From: JBCFBK01 sp038562555
Lineage (GTDB): Bacteria; Bacteroidota; Bacteroidia; Bacteroidales; Prolixibacteraceae
Assembly: GCA_038562555.1 (NCBI GenBank)
Contig: JBCFBK010000042.1
Span: 1-49,420 of the forward strand
DNA: 49,420 bases
Direction of reading: 5' to 3'
Below, one piece after another: positions 35,889 through 43,915 of the stretch (the first letter of the stretch is position 1; each line of letters starts with the position of its first letter). Below the pieces are notes generated by a model, which was not told where the DNA came from, ran no database searches, and worked only from the letters and a program-made list of their open reading frames with translations. The translations under genes were made by a program, and so were the position numbers.

Positions 35889-37916
35889 ATGAAGAAAACG
35901 CTGATCATTACGCTTTGCCTTTTGTGGTCTGTTTTGCTCCACGGACAGCTTCCGTGGCAATCGGTCACCACCCCCGAAGAAGCCTGTGCCGCCTGGGCCG
36001 CCCGGATGAATACCATCTTTCAGCAGCTCGACCTCAGTAAGGAGGGCTTGCAGGGGGTGAAGGCGGCCTATGAATCGGGCGACCTGGCGGGGGCCTGCCG
36101 GCTGCTGCTCAGGTACTACGACTCGCGCCCCGCATCGCACAGCAAAGAACATCCCCCGGTGTCGGAGCAGACCATTGCTTCGGCCGACTCCATTCTGAAC
36201 GACTGCTTCACCTTTCAGCGCGTCGCCGGCCGGGTGCCCCGCCGTGACGACGGCCACCTCGACTGGTCGTTCGAAGGGCCGGAAAACGATATTGAATGGG
36301 CCTGGGCCCTCAACCGGCACTATCCGGTCAACACCCTGCTGGCGGCTTACTTCAAAACCGGCAATCCCGCCTACGCGCGGTATATCGATCAGTTTGTCAA
36401 AGACTGGATCATCCGGAGTTGGCCCTACCCGGCCAAAAAGAGCAGCACGGCCATGTGGCGCGGACTGGAAGTCAGCTTCCGGGTCAAAATGTGGGCACAG
36501 GTTTTTTATGATTTCGCCGGTACCGGCTTCATTTCACCGGCGACCCGGCTGCTGATCCTGAGCAGCCTGCCCGACCACGCCCATTATGCGCGGAACTTTC
36601 ATGCCCAGAATAACTGGCTGACCATGGAAATGTCGGGACTGGCGACCCTGGCCACCGCCTGGCCCGAGTTCCGCGAGTCGAAAAGCTGGCTCGATTATAC
36701 GATAACGGCCATGACCGAAAGCATGAAAGGCCAGGTTTATCCCGACGGGGTTCAGACCGAGCTCAGCTCCGCTTATCACCGGGTGGCCCTGAGCAACTTT
36801 TCGCTGTTCCACCGAATTTGCAAGGGAGCGGGAATCAGCCTTCCCCCGTATTTTACGCAGACCATCGAAGACATGTGGCATTACCTGGCCTGCACCATGC
36901 GTCCCGATGGCCACGGCATCCTGAACAACGACAGCGACCTGGACAGCAACCGCGATGCGATCCTGAAAATGGCGGAGGAATACGGGAGGCCCGACTGGCA
37001 ATACGTGGCGTCGAACGGGAAGGCCGGAGAAAAGCCCGCGAAAGGGCCGTCGTTCTTTTTCCCCTGGGCCGGACAACTCGTTTCCCGCAGCGGATACGAC
37101 GAGGATGCCCACTGGTCGTTCTTTGACATCGGACCCTGGGGCAGCGGACACCAGCACAGCGACAAGCTGCATCTGTCGGTTTCGGCTTACGGCCGCGACC
37201 TGCTGGTCGATGCCGGACGTTTCGCCTACCGCGGCGAAGTGGCCAAAAAGTTCAGGAGTTACGCTACCGGGAGCCAGGGACATAACGTGCTGCTCATCGA
37301 CGGCAACGGACAGGCCCCCGGTGATCCGGTAACCAAAGAGCCTGTACCGGAGAAGGATTGCCTCATTCTGCCGCAGAACGATCTGGCGAGAGGTTCATTC
37401 GACCGGTTCAACCAGTTGGAAGGAGGCTGCAAACATACCCGGACCCTGGCCTACCAACGCGGCGACTTCTGGATCGTCGTCGACCAGATCGCCACCGACC
37501 GTCCCCGGAAAATAGAAGCCCTGTGGCACTGGCATCCGGCATGTGACGTTTCGGCCGAAGGAAAGACCGTCTTCACCCAAAACAAAAGAGGAAACCTGCA
37601 GATCATTCCGCTGGGCCGCCACGAGTGGGAACTTAAGCAGATTAAGGGACAGGAGACGCCCGCGATCCAGGGATGGTACAGCAGGGTGTACAACCAGTTT
37701 GAGCCCAACACGGTTTCGGTCTATACCACACAGATTGAAGGAAACAGCACCTTTGCCTGGGTCCTGTTCCCTTCCGAAGCGGCCAGACCGGGTGTCACGG
37801 CACAGTTGATTACAGAAACTCCAACAGAACTGAAAATCAAGGTCACCGAAAAAAACAACAAAAGCTGGTTTATTGCCATTCCACTAAGCCCTCAGGGCAA
37901 AACCCTAACCAACTAA
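35889..37916 (+). CDS. Heparinase II/III-family polysaccharide lyase (PL12-like layout)
   Basis: 675 residues from the ATG at 35889, which opens a clean signal peptide (MKKTLIITLCLLWSVLLHGQ). The in-frame upstream ATG at 35823 lies inside the operator. The N-terminal alpha/alpha toroid (about 90-370) carries RRDDGHLDWSFEGPENDIEW, the catalytic-region Asn in AQNNWLTMEMSGL (about 241-242) and Tyr296 in LSSAYHRVALSNF. The C-terminal antiparallel beta-sandwich begins near the His-containing GSGHQHSDKLHLSV (His421/423). Lyases of this fold cleave uronic-acid linkages by beta-elimination (heparin/heparan sulfate, alginate and other acidic glycans). Exact substrate is not assignable by eye. It would act in the periplasm or be exported. 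Confidence 0.88.
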   Translation: MKKTLIITLCLLWSVLLHGQLPWQSVTTPEEACAAWAARMNTIFQQLDLSKEGLQGVKAAYESGDLAGACRLLLRYYDSRPASHSKEHPPVSEQTIASADSILNDCFTFQRVAGRVPRRDDGHLDWSFEGPENDIEWAWALNRHYPVNTLLAAYFKTGNPAYARYIDQFVKDWIIRSWPYPAKKSSTAMWRGLEVSFRVKMWAQVFYDFAGTGFISPATRLLILSSLPDHAHYARNFHAQNNWLTMEMSGLATLATAWPEFRESKSWLDYTITAMTESMKGQVYPDGVQTELSSAYHRVALSNFSLFHRICKGAGISLPPYFTQTIEDMWHYLACTMRPDGHGILNNDSDLDSNRDAILKMAEEYGRPDWQYVASNGKAGEKPAKGPSFFFPWAGQLVSRSGYDEDAHWSFFDIGPWGSGHQHSDKLHLSVSAYGRDLLVDAGRFAYRGEVAKKFRSYATGSQGHNVLLIDGNGQAPGDPVTKEPVPEKDCLILPQNDLARGSFDRFNQLEGGCKHTRTLAYQRGDFWIVVDQIATDRPRKIEALWHWHPACDVSAEGKTVFTQNKRGNLQIIPLGRHEWELKQIKGQETPAIQGWYSRVYNQFEPNTVSVYTTQIEGNSTFAWVLFPSEAARPGVTAQLITETPTELKIKVTEKNNKSWFIAIPLSPQGKTLTN

Positions 37917-37928
37917 TATCTGAGCCTT

Positions 37929-39863
37929 ATGAAGAAATCGTTTTTAATCCTGTTTATCCTCGCCGCTTTTCTTTCGCGGGCCGAGCTCACCAACAAGGAA
38001 CGCAACATCCTGGACAAAGAAGCCCGGCGTATCGATCTGGCCAAATCGCTCATTACCGACCATTCGTGGAACAAGCTTCCAACTTATAAAACCAGAACCT
38101 TTTGGGACGGACTTCCGGCCGACATCAGCCGGGAGTACATCGCCCGAGCCGAGAGTTACCTTACCTACGAGTGGCCGGTTGTGAAAGCCACCGATTACCT
38201 CGAGTTTATCCGTTCGGGCGACCGCCGGCAAAGCGCCTATTCGGCCTGCAGCAACGCGCTCATTTCGCTGGTCATGGGCGAGCTGGCCGAAGGGAAAGGC
38301 CGTTTTACGGATCAGATCATCAATGCCGTGTGGTATTACAGCGAACAAACCTGGTGGGGATGGTCGGCCCATTTGGGTCCGCAAAAGGCGAAGGCCGGAC
38401 TGCCCGACATCAACGACCCCATTGTCGATCTGGGTGTCGGCGAAGTTACGGCCAACCTTTCCTGGACCTTATACCTGTTTGAGGAAGAGTTCAACAAGGT
38501 TCACCCCCTCATTGCCCAACGGCTCCGGCAGGCCATCAACCAAAAAGCGCTGATCCCCTACTTCACCCGCGACGATTTCGGGTATATGGGTTTTCGCGGC
38601 GGGCGTCCCAACAACTGGAACCCCTGGGTCAATTACAACATGCTCACCAGTTTTCTGCTCGTGGAGACCGACCCCGCAAAGAAGGTCGCCCAGGTGCAGA
38701 AGATCATCCATTCGCTCGATAAATTCCTGAACGGCTATTCCGACGACGGCGGCTGCGACGAAGGCCCCTCGTACTGGGGAGCTGCGGGCGCCCTGCTGTA
38801 TGAATGCCTCGAAGTGCTGAGCGATGCCACTGCCGGCAAGTTCGACGTGTACGATGATCCGCTGGTCCAAAATATCGGCAAGTATTTCTACCAGGTCAAT
38901 ATTCATGCCCCCTATTTCATCAATTTTGCCGATGCCGATGCCAAAACCGGGGGAAACGCCTCCATTGTATACCGCTATGGCAAAGCCATTCAGGATCCGG
39001 CCATGCAAAAGTTCGGCGCTTACCTGGCCGATCTGAACAACTGGGGCGAAGGTGCGTTGGGCGGCAAGATCGGCGACCAGATCAAAGGGCTGGGGCTCAT
39101 TGAAGAGATCCGCTCATTTGAAGCGGAAGAAGCGCTGGTGCCCGACTTCTGGTTCCCCGACACCGAAGTGGCCGGCGCGCGCGACCGGGAAGGAAGCTAT
39201 CTGGGATTCTTCTTCGGTGCGAAAGGCGGATTCAATGCCGAGAGCCATAACCACAACGACGTGGGTTCCTGCCTCCTGTATTACGACGGCAAGCCCTGCC
39301 TGATCGATCTGGGACGTGAAGAATATGTGGCCAAAACATTCAGTTCCAGGCGGTATGAGATCTGGACCATGCAGTCGGGCTACCATAACCTGCCTGCGAT
39401 CAACGGCGTCGATCAGATGCAGGGCTCTGCATACAAGGCCCGCAACTCCACCTTTAAAGCAACCGGCAAAGCGGCTGTCTTCTCGACCGAAATAGCCGGG
39501 GCATACCCGGAGCAGGCCGGGGTAAAAAGCTGGGTGCGGAGCTATACCCTCAACCGGGGAAAAAGCTTTGTGATCAGCGACACGTTTGAGCTGAGCGAAC
39601 TGACCGGCGCGACCCGTTCCAACCTGATCACCTGCTGTAAAGTCAGCGAAGTGAAGCCCGGGCTGCTCCGCTTCGACGGCGACGGGTTCAGCCTCCACAT
39701 GAGTTACAATCCGAAGGTGGTGAGCCCGGAAACCGAATTTATTGAAGTCACCGACCGCTCCCTGAAGCGCTACTGGCCCGAAGGCGTCACCCGGGTAAAG
39801 CTGGTATTCAGCAAACCTGCACTAAAAGGACAAAACACTGTCACGTTCACAAAAATCAACTAA
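37929..39863 (+). CDS. Second heparinase II/III-family protein
   Basis: 644 residues with a signal peptide (MKKSFLILFILAAFLSRAEL). The toroid domain contains GGRPNNWNPWVNYNMLTSFL (about 224-243) and GGCDEGPSYWGAAGALLYEC (about 274-293), with a Tyr at about 282 in the catalytic position. The beta-sandwich part contains FNAESHNHNDVGSCLLYYDG (His440/442). The layout matches the heparinase II/III superfamily but with different motifs from its neighbour, so it probably cuts a different linkage or a shorter oligosaccharide. It starts 12 bases after the first lyase and is cotranscribed with it. Confidence 0.85.
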   Translation: MKKSFLILFILAAFLSRAELTNKERNILDKEARRIDLAKSLITDHSWNKLPTYKTRTFWDGLPADISREYIARAESYLTYEWPVVKATDYLEFIRSGDRRQSAYSACSNALISLVMGELAEGKGRFTDQIINAVWYYSEQTWWGWSAHLGPQKAKAGLPDINDPIVDLGVGEVTANLSWTLYLFEEEFNKVHPLIAQRLRQAINQKALIPYFTRDDFGYMGFRGGRPNNWNPWVNYNMLTSFLLVETDPAKKVAQVQKIIHSLDKFLNGYSDDGGCDEGPSYWGAAGALLYECLEVLSDATAGKFDVYDDPLVQNIGKYFYQVNIHAPYFINFADADAKTGGNASIVYRYGKAIQDPAMQKFGAYLADLNNWGEGALGGKIGDQIKGLGLIEEIRSFEAEEALVPDFWFPDTEVAGARDREGSYLGFFFGAKGGFNAESHNHNDVGSCLLYYDGKPCLIDLGREEYVAKTFSSRRYEIWTMQSGYHNLPAINGVDQMQGSAYKARNSTFKATGKAAVFSTEIAGAYPEQAGVKSWVRSYTLNRGKSFVISDTFELSELTGATRSNLITCCKVSEVKPGLLRFDGDGFSLHMSYNPKVVSPETEFIEVTDRSLKRYWPEGVTRVKLVFSKPALKGQNTVTFTKIN

Positions 39864-39924
39864 TTCGCGCGAATCCTGAATCCGCGTTTAACTAAACCCT
39901 GGCCATCCTGTCGGGGTTTTTTTA
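39863..39924 (+). terminator. Possible terminator region after the lyase genes
   Basis: Directly at the stop codon is a perfect 12-bp palindrome ATTCGCGCGAAT (39863-39874). Then AAACCC (39894-39899) pairs with GGGTTT (39914-39919) followed by a T-run to 39923. The stems are short, so this is a weak call. Confidence 0.35.
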
Positions 39925-39932
39925 TATCTTTG
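39925..39932 (+). promoter_or_regulatory. -7 promoter element of the NusG-like gene
   Basis: TATCTTTG matches TAnnTTTG exactly, 24 bases upstream of the ATG at 39957. It lies right after the T-run, so a new transcription unit starts here. Confidence 0.6.
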
Positions 39933-39956
39933 CCCCGAAGCAACACAACATAAGCA

Positions 39957-40472
39957 ATGACCGATTCGGGGAAACAGTGGTACGTGATGTATGTGAAGAG
40001 CAGGGCCGAAAAGAAAGTGCTGCAGGACCTGATCGCGAAGGACATCGAAGCCTATTTGCCGATGCAAAAAAAGCTCCGTCAGTGGAGTGACCGGAAGAAG
40101 CTTGTCGAGATGCCGTTGTTGCCCGGCTACATTTTTGTGCGTGTTGGCCGCAGGGAATATGATCCGGCCCTGAAGACCGATCATGTGGTCTGTTACATTA
40201 CCTTCGAAGGTAAAGCCGCGCCGGTGCGCGAATCCGACATTCATGCGCTGAAGAAGATCCTGCAGCAGGATCAGATTGAAGTGGAGCTCACGCGCGACGA
40301 CCTTGTTCCCGGCGAGCAGGTCGAGATCCTTTCCGGTCCGCTGATGGGTATCCGCGGCGAGCTGGTCGAAATCAAAGGCAAGCACAAGGTCGGCATCCGC
40401 ATTCAGCAGGTTCAGTACACCATTATGGTCGAGGTTCCTGTCTCGCAACTGGCGGTTATCCGCAATTCGTGA
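39957..40472 (+). CDS. NusG-family specialised transcription antiterminator (UpxY/LoaP-like)
   Basis: 171 residues. The NGN domain is at the N-terminus (KQWYVMYVKSRAEKKVLQDL, then PLLPGYIFVRV), and a KOW motif follows (VPGEQVEILSGPLMGIRGEL). Housekeeping nusG usually sits between secE and rplK, which is not the case here. Specialised paralogues such as UpxY in Bacteroides and LoaP in Firmicutes stand at the head of long polysaccharide or natural-product operons and help RNA polymerase read through. Here it stands at the head of the collar-protein and lasso-peptide genes, with a 269-base gap. I infer that it controls that downstream region, though the polysaccharide locus at 5-22 kb is an alternative target. 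Confidence 0.88.
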   Translation: MTDSGKQWYVMYVKSRAEKKVLQDLIAKDIEAYLPMQKKLRQWSDRKKLVEMPLLPGYIFVRVGRREYDPALKTDHVVCYITFEGKAAPVRESDIHALKKILQQDQIEVELTRDDLVPGEQVEILSGPLMGIRGELVEIKGKHKVGIRIQQVQYTIMVEVPVSQLAVIRNS

Positions 40473-40741
40473 TTTGCCAATCCGCGCAGGTTATCAACCC
40501 TCGTCTCCATCTGCGTCTTGAGCTCCTGCCAGGTACTGGTGTTCGATTTCTGCTGAGTCTCTGCTTTACTAAAAATTTTTTCGATCAAACGTTTTATATA
40601 TTTAAAACATTTATTATATTTCGTTGACATAAGGAACGGGTTAAAAGGGCGAATACCGCCACTGAATACCCCTGATACTAAGTGCTTATGTTTTCGTTGA
40701 CATAACAACCAACACGATCACTAACCTTTAAATTTTAGCTT
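40473..40741. other. Leader region between nusG-like gene and collar genes
   Basis: 269 bases, AT-rich in the middle. It contains a 14-base direct repeat, TTTCGTTGACATAA, at 40619-40632 and 40692-40705, with 59 bases between the copies. A minus-strand frame covers much of it (40412-40708) but overlaps the nusG-like gene and looks spurious. A long untranslated leader is what a NusG-paralogue target would have. No classic terminator hairpin with T-run was recognised. Confidence 0.45.
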
Positions 40742-41314
40742 ATGGATGCATTTTTTGGAGAAATCCGCGCCTTTGCGAACAGTTTTTATCCGGATGGATG
40801 GCTGCCCTGCAACGGTCAACAGGTCCCACTGCAACAGTACGCAGTGCTTTATAGCCTTATTGGCACTTACTATGGCCCCAGCGATGGCCGGAGCTATTTT
40901 ACCCTTCCTGACCTGCGGGGCTCGGCTCTTGTTGGCACCGGCCCGGCGCCCGGGAGCGCCATTCCTTTTGATCTCGGAGATGTTAATGGTACCGAAAAAA
41001 TTCTCCTCACAACGAGTGCGATGCCGGTACACGACCATGACTTTGGCGGAGCTGCAGGTGGCGCTCCTACTGCGCGGCAAAGTACCGCTGATAATGCCAC
41101 TTCCCATATCTCCAATTTCCTGTACCAGGCAGAGGGAAGCACTGCATTGGTAAGTGCGCCGGCCTATCTTGACCGGTCGCAAACGCCTGTCCTCCTCAAC
41201 GCCGGTACCGTTGTTCCGTCGGGAGGCGCCAGCGCCCACGAGAACAGGCAACCTTTTCTGGTTATTGGCTATTACATTTGTGCAACCGACGGGTATTACC
41301 CGGAACGTCCGTAA
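40742..41314 (+). CDS. Phage-tail-collar-domain protein 1 (MdpB-like)
   Basis: 190 residues. The N-terminal collar domain (PF07484 type) is clear: FFGEIRAFANSFYPDGWLPC, NGQQVPLQQYAVLYSLIGTY and SYFTLPDLRGSALVG. A Gly/Ala/Thr-rich middle follows, and the conserved end is FLVIGYYICATDGYYPERP. Such proteins are small, cytosolic-looking (no signal peptide) and beta-rich. Members were named microcystin-dependent protein in cyanobacteria, and many free-standing copies occur outside prophages. There are no other phage genes nearby. It is the first of three paralogues in one operon; biological function is unknown. Confidence 0.88.
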   Translation: MDAFFGEIRAFANSFYPDGWLPCNGQQVPLQQYAVLYSLIGTYYGPSDGRSYFTLPDLRGSALVGTGPAPGSAIPFDLGDVNGTEKILLTTSAMPVHDHDFGGAAGGAPTARQSTADNATSHISNFLYQAEGSTALVSAPAYLDRSQTPVLLNAGTVVPSGGASAHENRQPFLVIGYYICATDGYYPERP

Positions 41315-41340
41315 ACACCTCTCACATAAAAGCAACAGTT

Positions 41341-41880
41341 ATGACAGATAATTATCTAGGAGAAATCCGGGCATTTAGTTTTAATTATGCCCCTAACGGC
41401 TGGCACCTTTGTGACGGGGCCATCCTGAACATTCAGCAAAACGCAGCCCTCTTTTCATTAATCGGCGCAGCCTTTGGCGGAGATGGGAAAACAACCTTCG
41501 CTTTGCCCGATCTGAGAGGCCGTTGTATGATTAATGAAGGGCTGAGCCCCGAAGGAACAGCATACCTCAGGGGGAACAACGGCGGAAAAGAAGCTGTAAA
41601 TCTGGTTACTGCCGAAATGCCCCTGCACACGCATGACATGCATGTTGAGAATGCCAAAGGGAATGCAGGTATTAATACAAACATTTTGTCCATTCCACAG
41701 GTGGCAACAATTCCGGACCTTCAGATTAACGCCTATAATTCGGATGCGTCCCAAAATACCGTCTTAAACCCCGACACAGTCAGCACCGCAGGGGGTGGTG
41801 CCGGGCATAACAATATGCAGCCTTATCTTACGGTTAACTTTTGCATTGCCACACAGGGTTATTTTCCTCCGAGGCCATAA
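41341..41880 (+). CDS. Phage-tail-collar-domain protein 2 (MdpB-like)
   Basis: 179 residues from the ATG at 41341. The frame is open from 41278 but that part overlaps the first paralogue. Collar domain: YLGEIRAFSFNYAPNGWHLC, ILNIQQNAALFSLIGAAFGG and TTFALPDLRGRCMIN. The end YLTVNFCIATQGYFPPRP is like paralogue 1. No signal peptide or membrane helix. The spacing of 26 bases from its neighbour and the shared architecture indicate tandem duplication with divergence. Confidence 0.88.
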   Translation: MTDNYLGEIRAFSFNYAPNGWHLCDGAILNIQQNAALFSLIGAAFGGDGKTTFALPDLRGRCMINEGLSPEGTAYLRGNNGGKEAVNLVTAEMPLHTHDMHVENAKGNAGINTNILSIPQVATIPDLQINAYNSDASQNTVLNPDTVSTAGGGAGHNNMQPYLTVNFCIATQGYFPPRP

Positions 41881-41915
41881 ATCATTTAATATCAAATCAT
41901 TTAAGAATAAACACG

Positions 41916-42464
41916 ATGGAAGGAATTTTAGGAGAAATACGGGCCTTTGCCGGAAACTTTGCCCCCGTAAACTGGCGAATTTGTGATGGGAGCCTTCTGC
42001 CCATTAACGAGTATAATGCTTTATTTGCATTGATCGGTGTCACCTATGGCGGAAATGGTATGAACAATTTTGCTTTGCCCGACCTCAGGGGACGACTTCC
42101 CATCGGGCAGGGACAGGGGCCAAACCTGACACAAAAAACCATTGGTACATTCGGCGGTTCGGAAGCGGTAACCCTTACAGAAGCACAAATGCCCGCGCAC
42201 TCACACCATGTTAAAGTAAGTACTGTAACTGCAGGAAGTGTGAACAGCCCTTCCGCGGAAACTTACATGGGTTCGGTCACTGCTTCTTCGGGTACGGCGA
42301 AAGTTTATGTGCCCGGGGCTACAACAGGTACCACTTCGGTGAAGTTGGATGCCTCGACGATCCAGCCGGAAGGAGGTAGCCAGTCTCACTGGAATGTGAT
42401 GCCATGTGTTGCCATTAATTATATTATTTGCGTTCAGGGAGGAGTTTTCCCGCCGCAGCCCTAA
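41916..42464 (+). CDS. Phage-tail-collar-domain protein 3 (MdpB-like)
   Basis: 182 residues from the ATG at 41916. Collar domain: ILGEIRAFAGNFAPVNWRIC, LLPINEYNALFALIGVTYGG and NNFALPDLRGRLPIGQGQGP. The middle part is Thr/Ser/Val-rich and probably beta-helical or fibre-like (VKVSTVTAGSVNSPSAETYM). The C-terminus INYIICVQGGVFPPQP is conserved with the other two. The following formyltransferase-like gene starts 10 bases after its stop, so all four genes are likely one operon. Confidence 0.88.
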   Translation: MEGILGEIRAFAGNFAPVNWRICDGSLLPINEYNALFALIGVTYGGNGMNNFALPDLRGRLPIGQGQGPNLTQKTIGTFGGSEAVTLTEAQMPAHSHHVKVSTVTAGSVNSPSAETYMGSVTASSGTAKVYVPGATTGTTSVKLDASTIQPEGGSQSHWNVMPCVAINYIICVQGGVFPPQP

Positions 42465-42474
42465 GGAACATGAT

Positions 42475-43395
42475 ATGCGGACAGGCATCATTTCAGATTC
42501 GGATTCTCTCATACCCTTAGTATATACACTTGCAGCCCAAAAGCTGCAGGTGTATCTTTTTTACTCAGCCTCACAGGATGCTTTTACCAATCAGAGCGTA
42601 CGGGAATTTGCCGGACAGAACCATATCCCCATGACCGAAGAACGAAACAAAGACCATGATTTGTATGCGTGGCTCAACAAAGGCGCTTTTGATATTTGTT
42701 TTGTAATCGGGTACCGGTATCTGATCAAACTAAACAAGATCAGCCGTCCCATCCCGGTGTTCAACATCCATTTCGGACCATTGCCTTCGTTCAGAGGGCC
42801 GGTCCCCTTGTTCTGGCAACTGAAGCGGGGAGTTGAAAAGATTGGGTTGACGATCCACCGGTTAACTGAACGATTTGACGACGGACCGGTAGTCTGGATG
42901 AAAGAGGTCAACAACCAGCCGCATTACAACTACAAGCTGGTGAGCCGGCTGTTCAGCCAATTGTGTGTGGAGGGTGTGTTTTTTATCCTGCGACTGATGA
43001 TGGCCGGTTTGCCTGTTCCGGTTATCGACCGGAGTTCAATTGTTCCGGCTTACCAAAAACGGCCCGGGTTAAACGATGTGAAGATAAACTGGCAACAAAT
43101 GGATGCGCTTGCGATCTGCAACCTGGTGCGCGCCTGTAATCCCTGGAACAAGGGGGCCATCTGCTTTTTTAAGAATCAGGAAGTAAAGCTGATGGATGCG
43201 GGCCTGATCAATCCAAAGGAAAACCAGACCGGAGCTGATGCCGGCAGTATTGTTGACGATAACGAGTGTCTGCGCATCTGTTGCAAAGACGGGAAAAACC
43301 TGACTGTAAATATGCTGTTTTTTCAGGACAGCTTTGTCCCGGCGTATCAGGCTAAATGCCTCGGATTTCAGCGAGGCGACCGATTTACAGAATAA
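42475..43395 (+). CDS. Formyltransferase-like enzyme (Fmt/ArnA-N fold)
   Basis: 306 residues from the ATG at 42475, close to the length of methionyl-tRNA formyltransferase. The catalytic Asn-x-His is in VFNIHFGPLPSFRGPVPLFW, and the catalytic Asp is in GLTIHRLTERFDDGPVVWMK. A C-terminal OB-like domain follows, with the family mark INWQQMDALAICNLVRACNP. These enzymes move a formyl group from 10-formyl-tetrahydrofolate to an amine (Met-tRNA, amino sugars). The surrounding signature differs enough from Fmt (PSFRGPVP in place of PRWRGAAP) that a different acceptor is likely. Being in the collar-protein operon, it may act on those proteins or on a ligand they bind. This is inference. Confidence 0.78.
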   Translation: MRTGIISDSDSLIPLVYTLAAQKLQVYLFYSASQDAFTNQSVREFAGQNHIPMTEERNKDHDLYAWLNKGAFDICFVIGYRYLIKLNKISRPIPVFNIHFGPLPSFRGPVPLFWQLKRGVEKIGLTIHRLTERFDDGPVVWMKEVNNQPHYNYKLVSRLFSQLCVEGVFFILRLMMAGLPVPVIDRSSIVPAYQKRPGLNDVKINWQQMDALAICNLVRACNPWNKGAICFFKNQEVKLMDAGLINPKENQTGADAGSIVDDNECLRICCKDGKNLTVNMLFFQDSFVPAYQAKCLGFQRGDRFTE

Positions 43396-43443
43396 AAATA
43401 AGCATAATCCATTCGTCAGAATCAAACTTTATTGTATTTTACT

Positions 43444-43451
43444 TATATTTG
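43444..43451 (+). promoter_or_regulatory. -7 promoter element of lasso precursor 1
   Basis: TATATTTG, exact match to TAnnTTTG, 35 bases upstream of the precursor ATG at 43487. The whole promoter block (AATCAAACTTTATT...TATATTTG...ATTAATTA) is duplicated in front of precursor 3, which supports its function. Confidence 0.65.
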
Positions 43452-43486
43452 ACTGTTATGATTAATTAACACTAAAACTCTGAGAT

Positions 43487-43618
43487 ATGAAAAACGAAGC
43501 ACCTACCAAACAGGAATGGCAAACACCGGAAATTGTGGATATGGATATAGAAAAGACAGCCTCCGGGGTATTCACTACGTTTGAAACCGGGACGGTATGG
43601 GGGCCTGTTCCTTCATAA
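43487..43618 (+). CDS. Lasso-peptide precursor 1
   Basis: 43 residues, too short for usual gene callers. Leader MKNEAPTKQEWQTPEIVDMD is followed by IEKTA and the core region SGVFTTFETGTVWGPVPS. The W11-x-x-P14-x-I16 motif corresponds to the YxxPxL motif by which lasso leaders bind the PqqD-like recognition protein. Thr24 lies 13 residues after the Trp and fits the conserved penultimate leader Thr. Cleavage after Ala25 gives Ser1 and Glu8 for the ring; cleavage after Ser26 gives Gly1 and Glu7. The peptide ends in Ser, a phosphate acceptor for the kinase encoded in the cluster. It is preceded by its own promoter and is closely similar to precursor 3. Confidence 0.8.
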   Translation: MKNEAPTKQEWQTPEIVDMDIEKTASGVFTTFETGTVWGPVPS

Positions 43619-43915
43619 CTGAAATGATTCAAGACATAATTATTGCCGACCAGCCCGCCGGAAAGGGGATGGACGCTGTAATTACCGACAACCGACAAGG
43701 GAGATACCGGGACTAACCGAAGGAGTACCCATAGGTGTTCATCCACATTTAGCGTCCTTTTTCGGGACGCATGAGAAAATTTGGTTATTTGTAATTTTTA
43801 TATCTATATTTAACCTCAGTAAAAAACTTATGGATCCTATCACTCCAGATACCTTCCATCTGAAAATAATCCGGCTTCAAAACGACATCAATAAAACTCA
43901 AACATAATCAACACG
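43619..43915 (+). other. Gap between precursors 1 and 2, possibly with tiny ORFs
   Basis: 297 bases. A hairpin GCGTCC...GGACGC (43752-43757/43765-43770) lies in the middle without a good T-run after it. Two tiny frames exist: 43624-43716 (30 residues, MIQDIIIADQPAGKGMDAVI start) and 43830-43907 (25 residues, MDPITPDTFHLKIIRLQNDI start). Neither has the Trp-x-x-Pro leader motif, so I do not call them precursors. TATATTTA at 43805-43812 is a near match to a -7 element and could serve precursor 2. Confidence 0.4.

Noticed and set aside
40412..40708. Minus-strand frame of 98 residues overlapping the nusG-like gene end and the leader region
   Set aside because: It overlaps the well-supported NusG-like gene antisense and has no recognised domain. 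Part of its text looks like a translated intergenic repeat.
40742..42464. A prophage or phage-tail-like injection system suggested by the collar domains
   Set aside because: No sheath, tube, baseplate, capsid, terminase or lysis genes are near. Free-standing collar-domain triplets occur outside phages.
43462..43746. Minus-strand frame of 94 residues opposite precursor 1
   Set aside because: It covers the antisense of the precursor and promoter block; the duplicated plus-strand cassette explains the sequence better.
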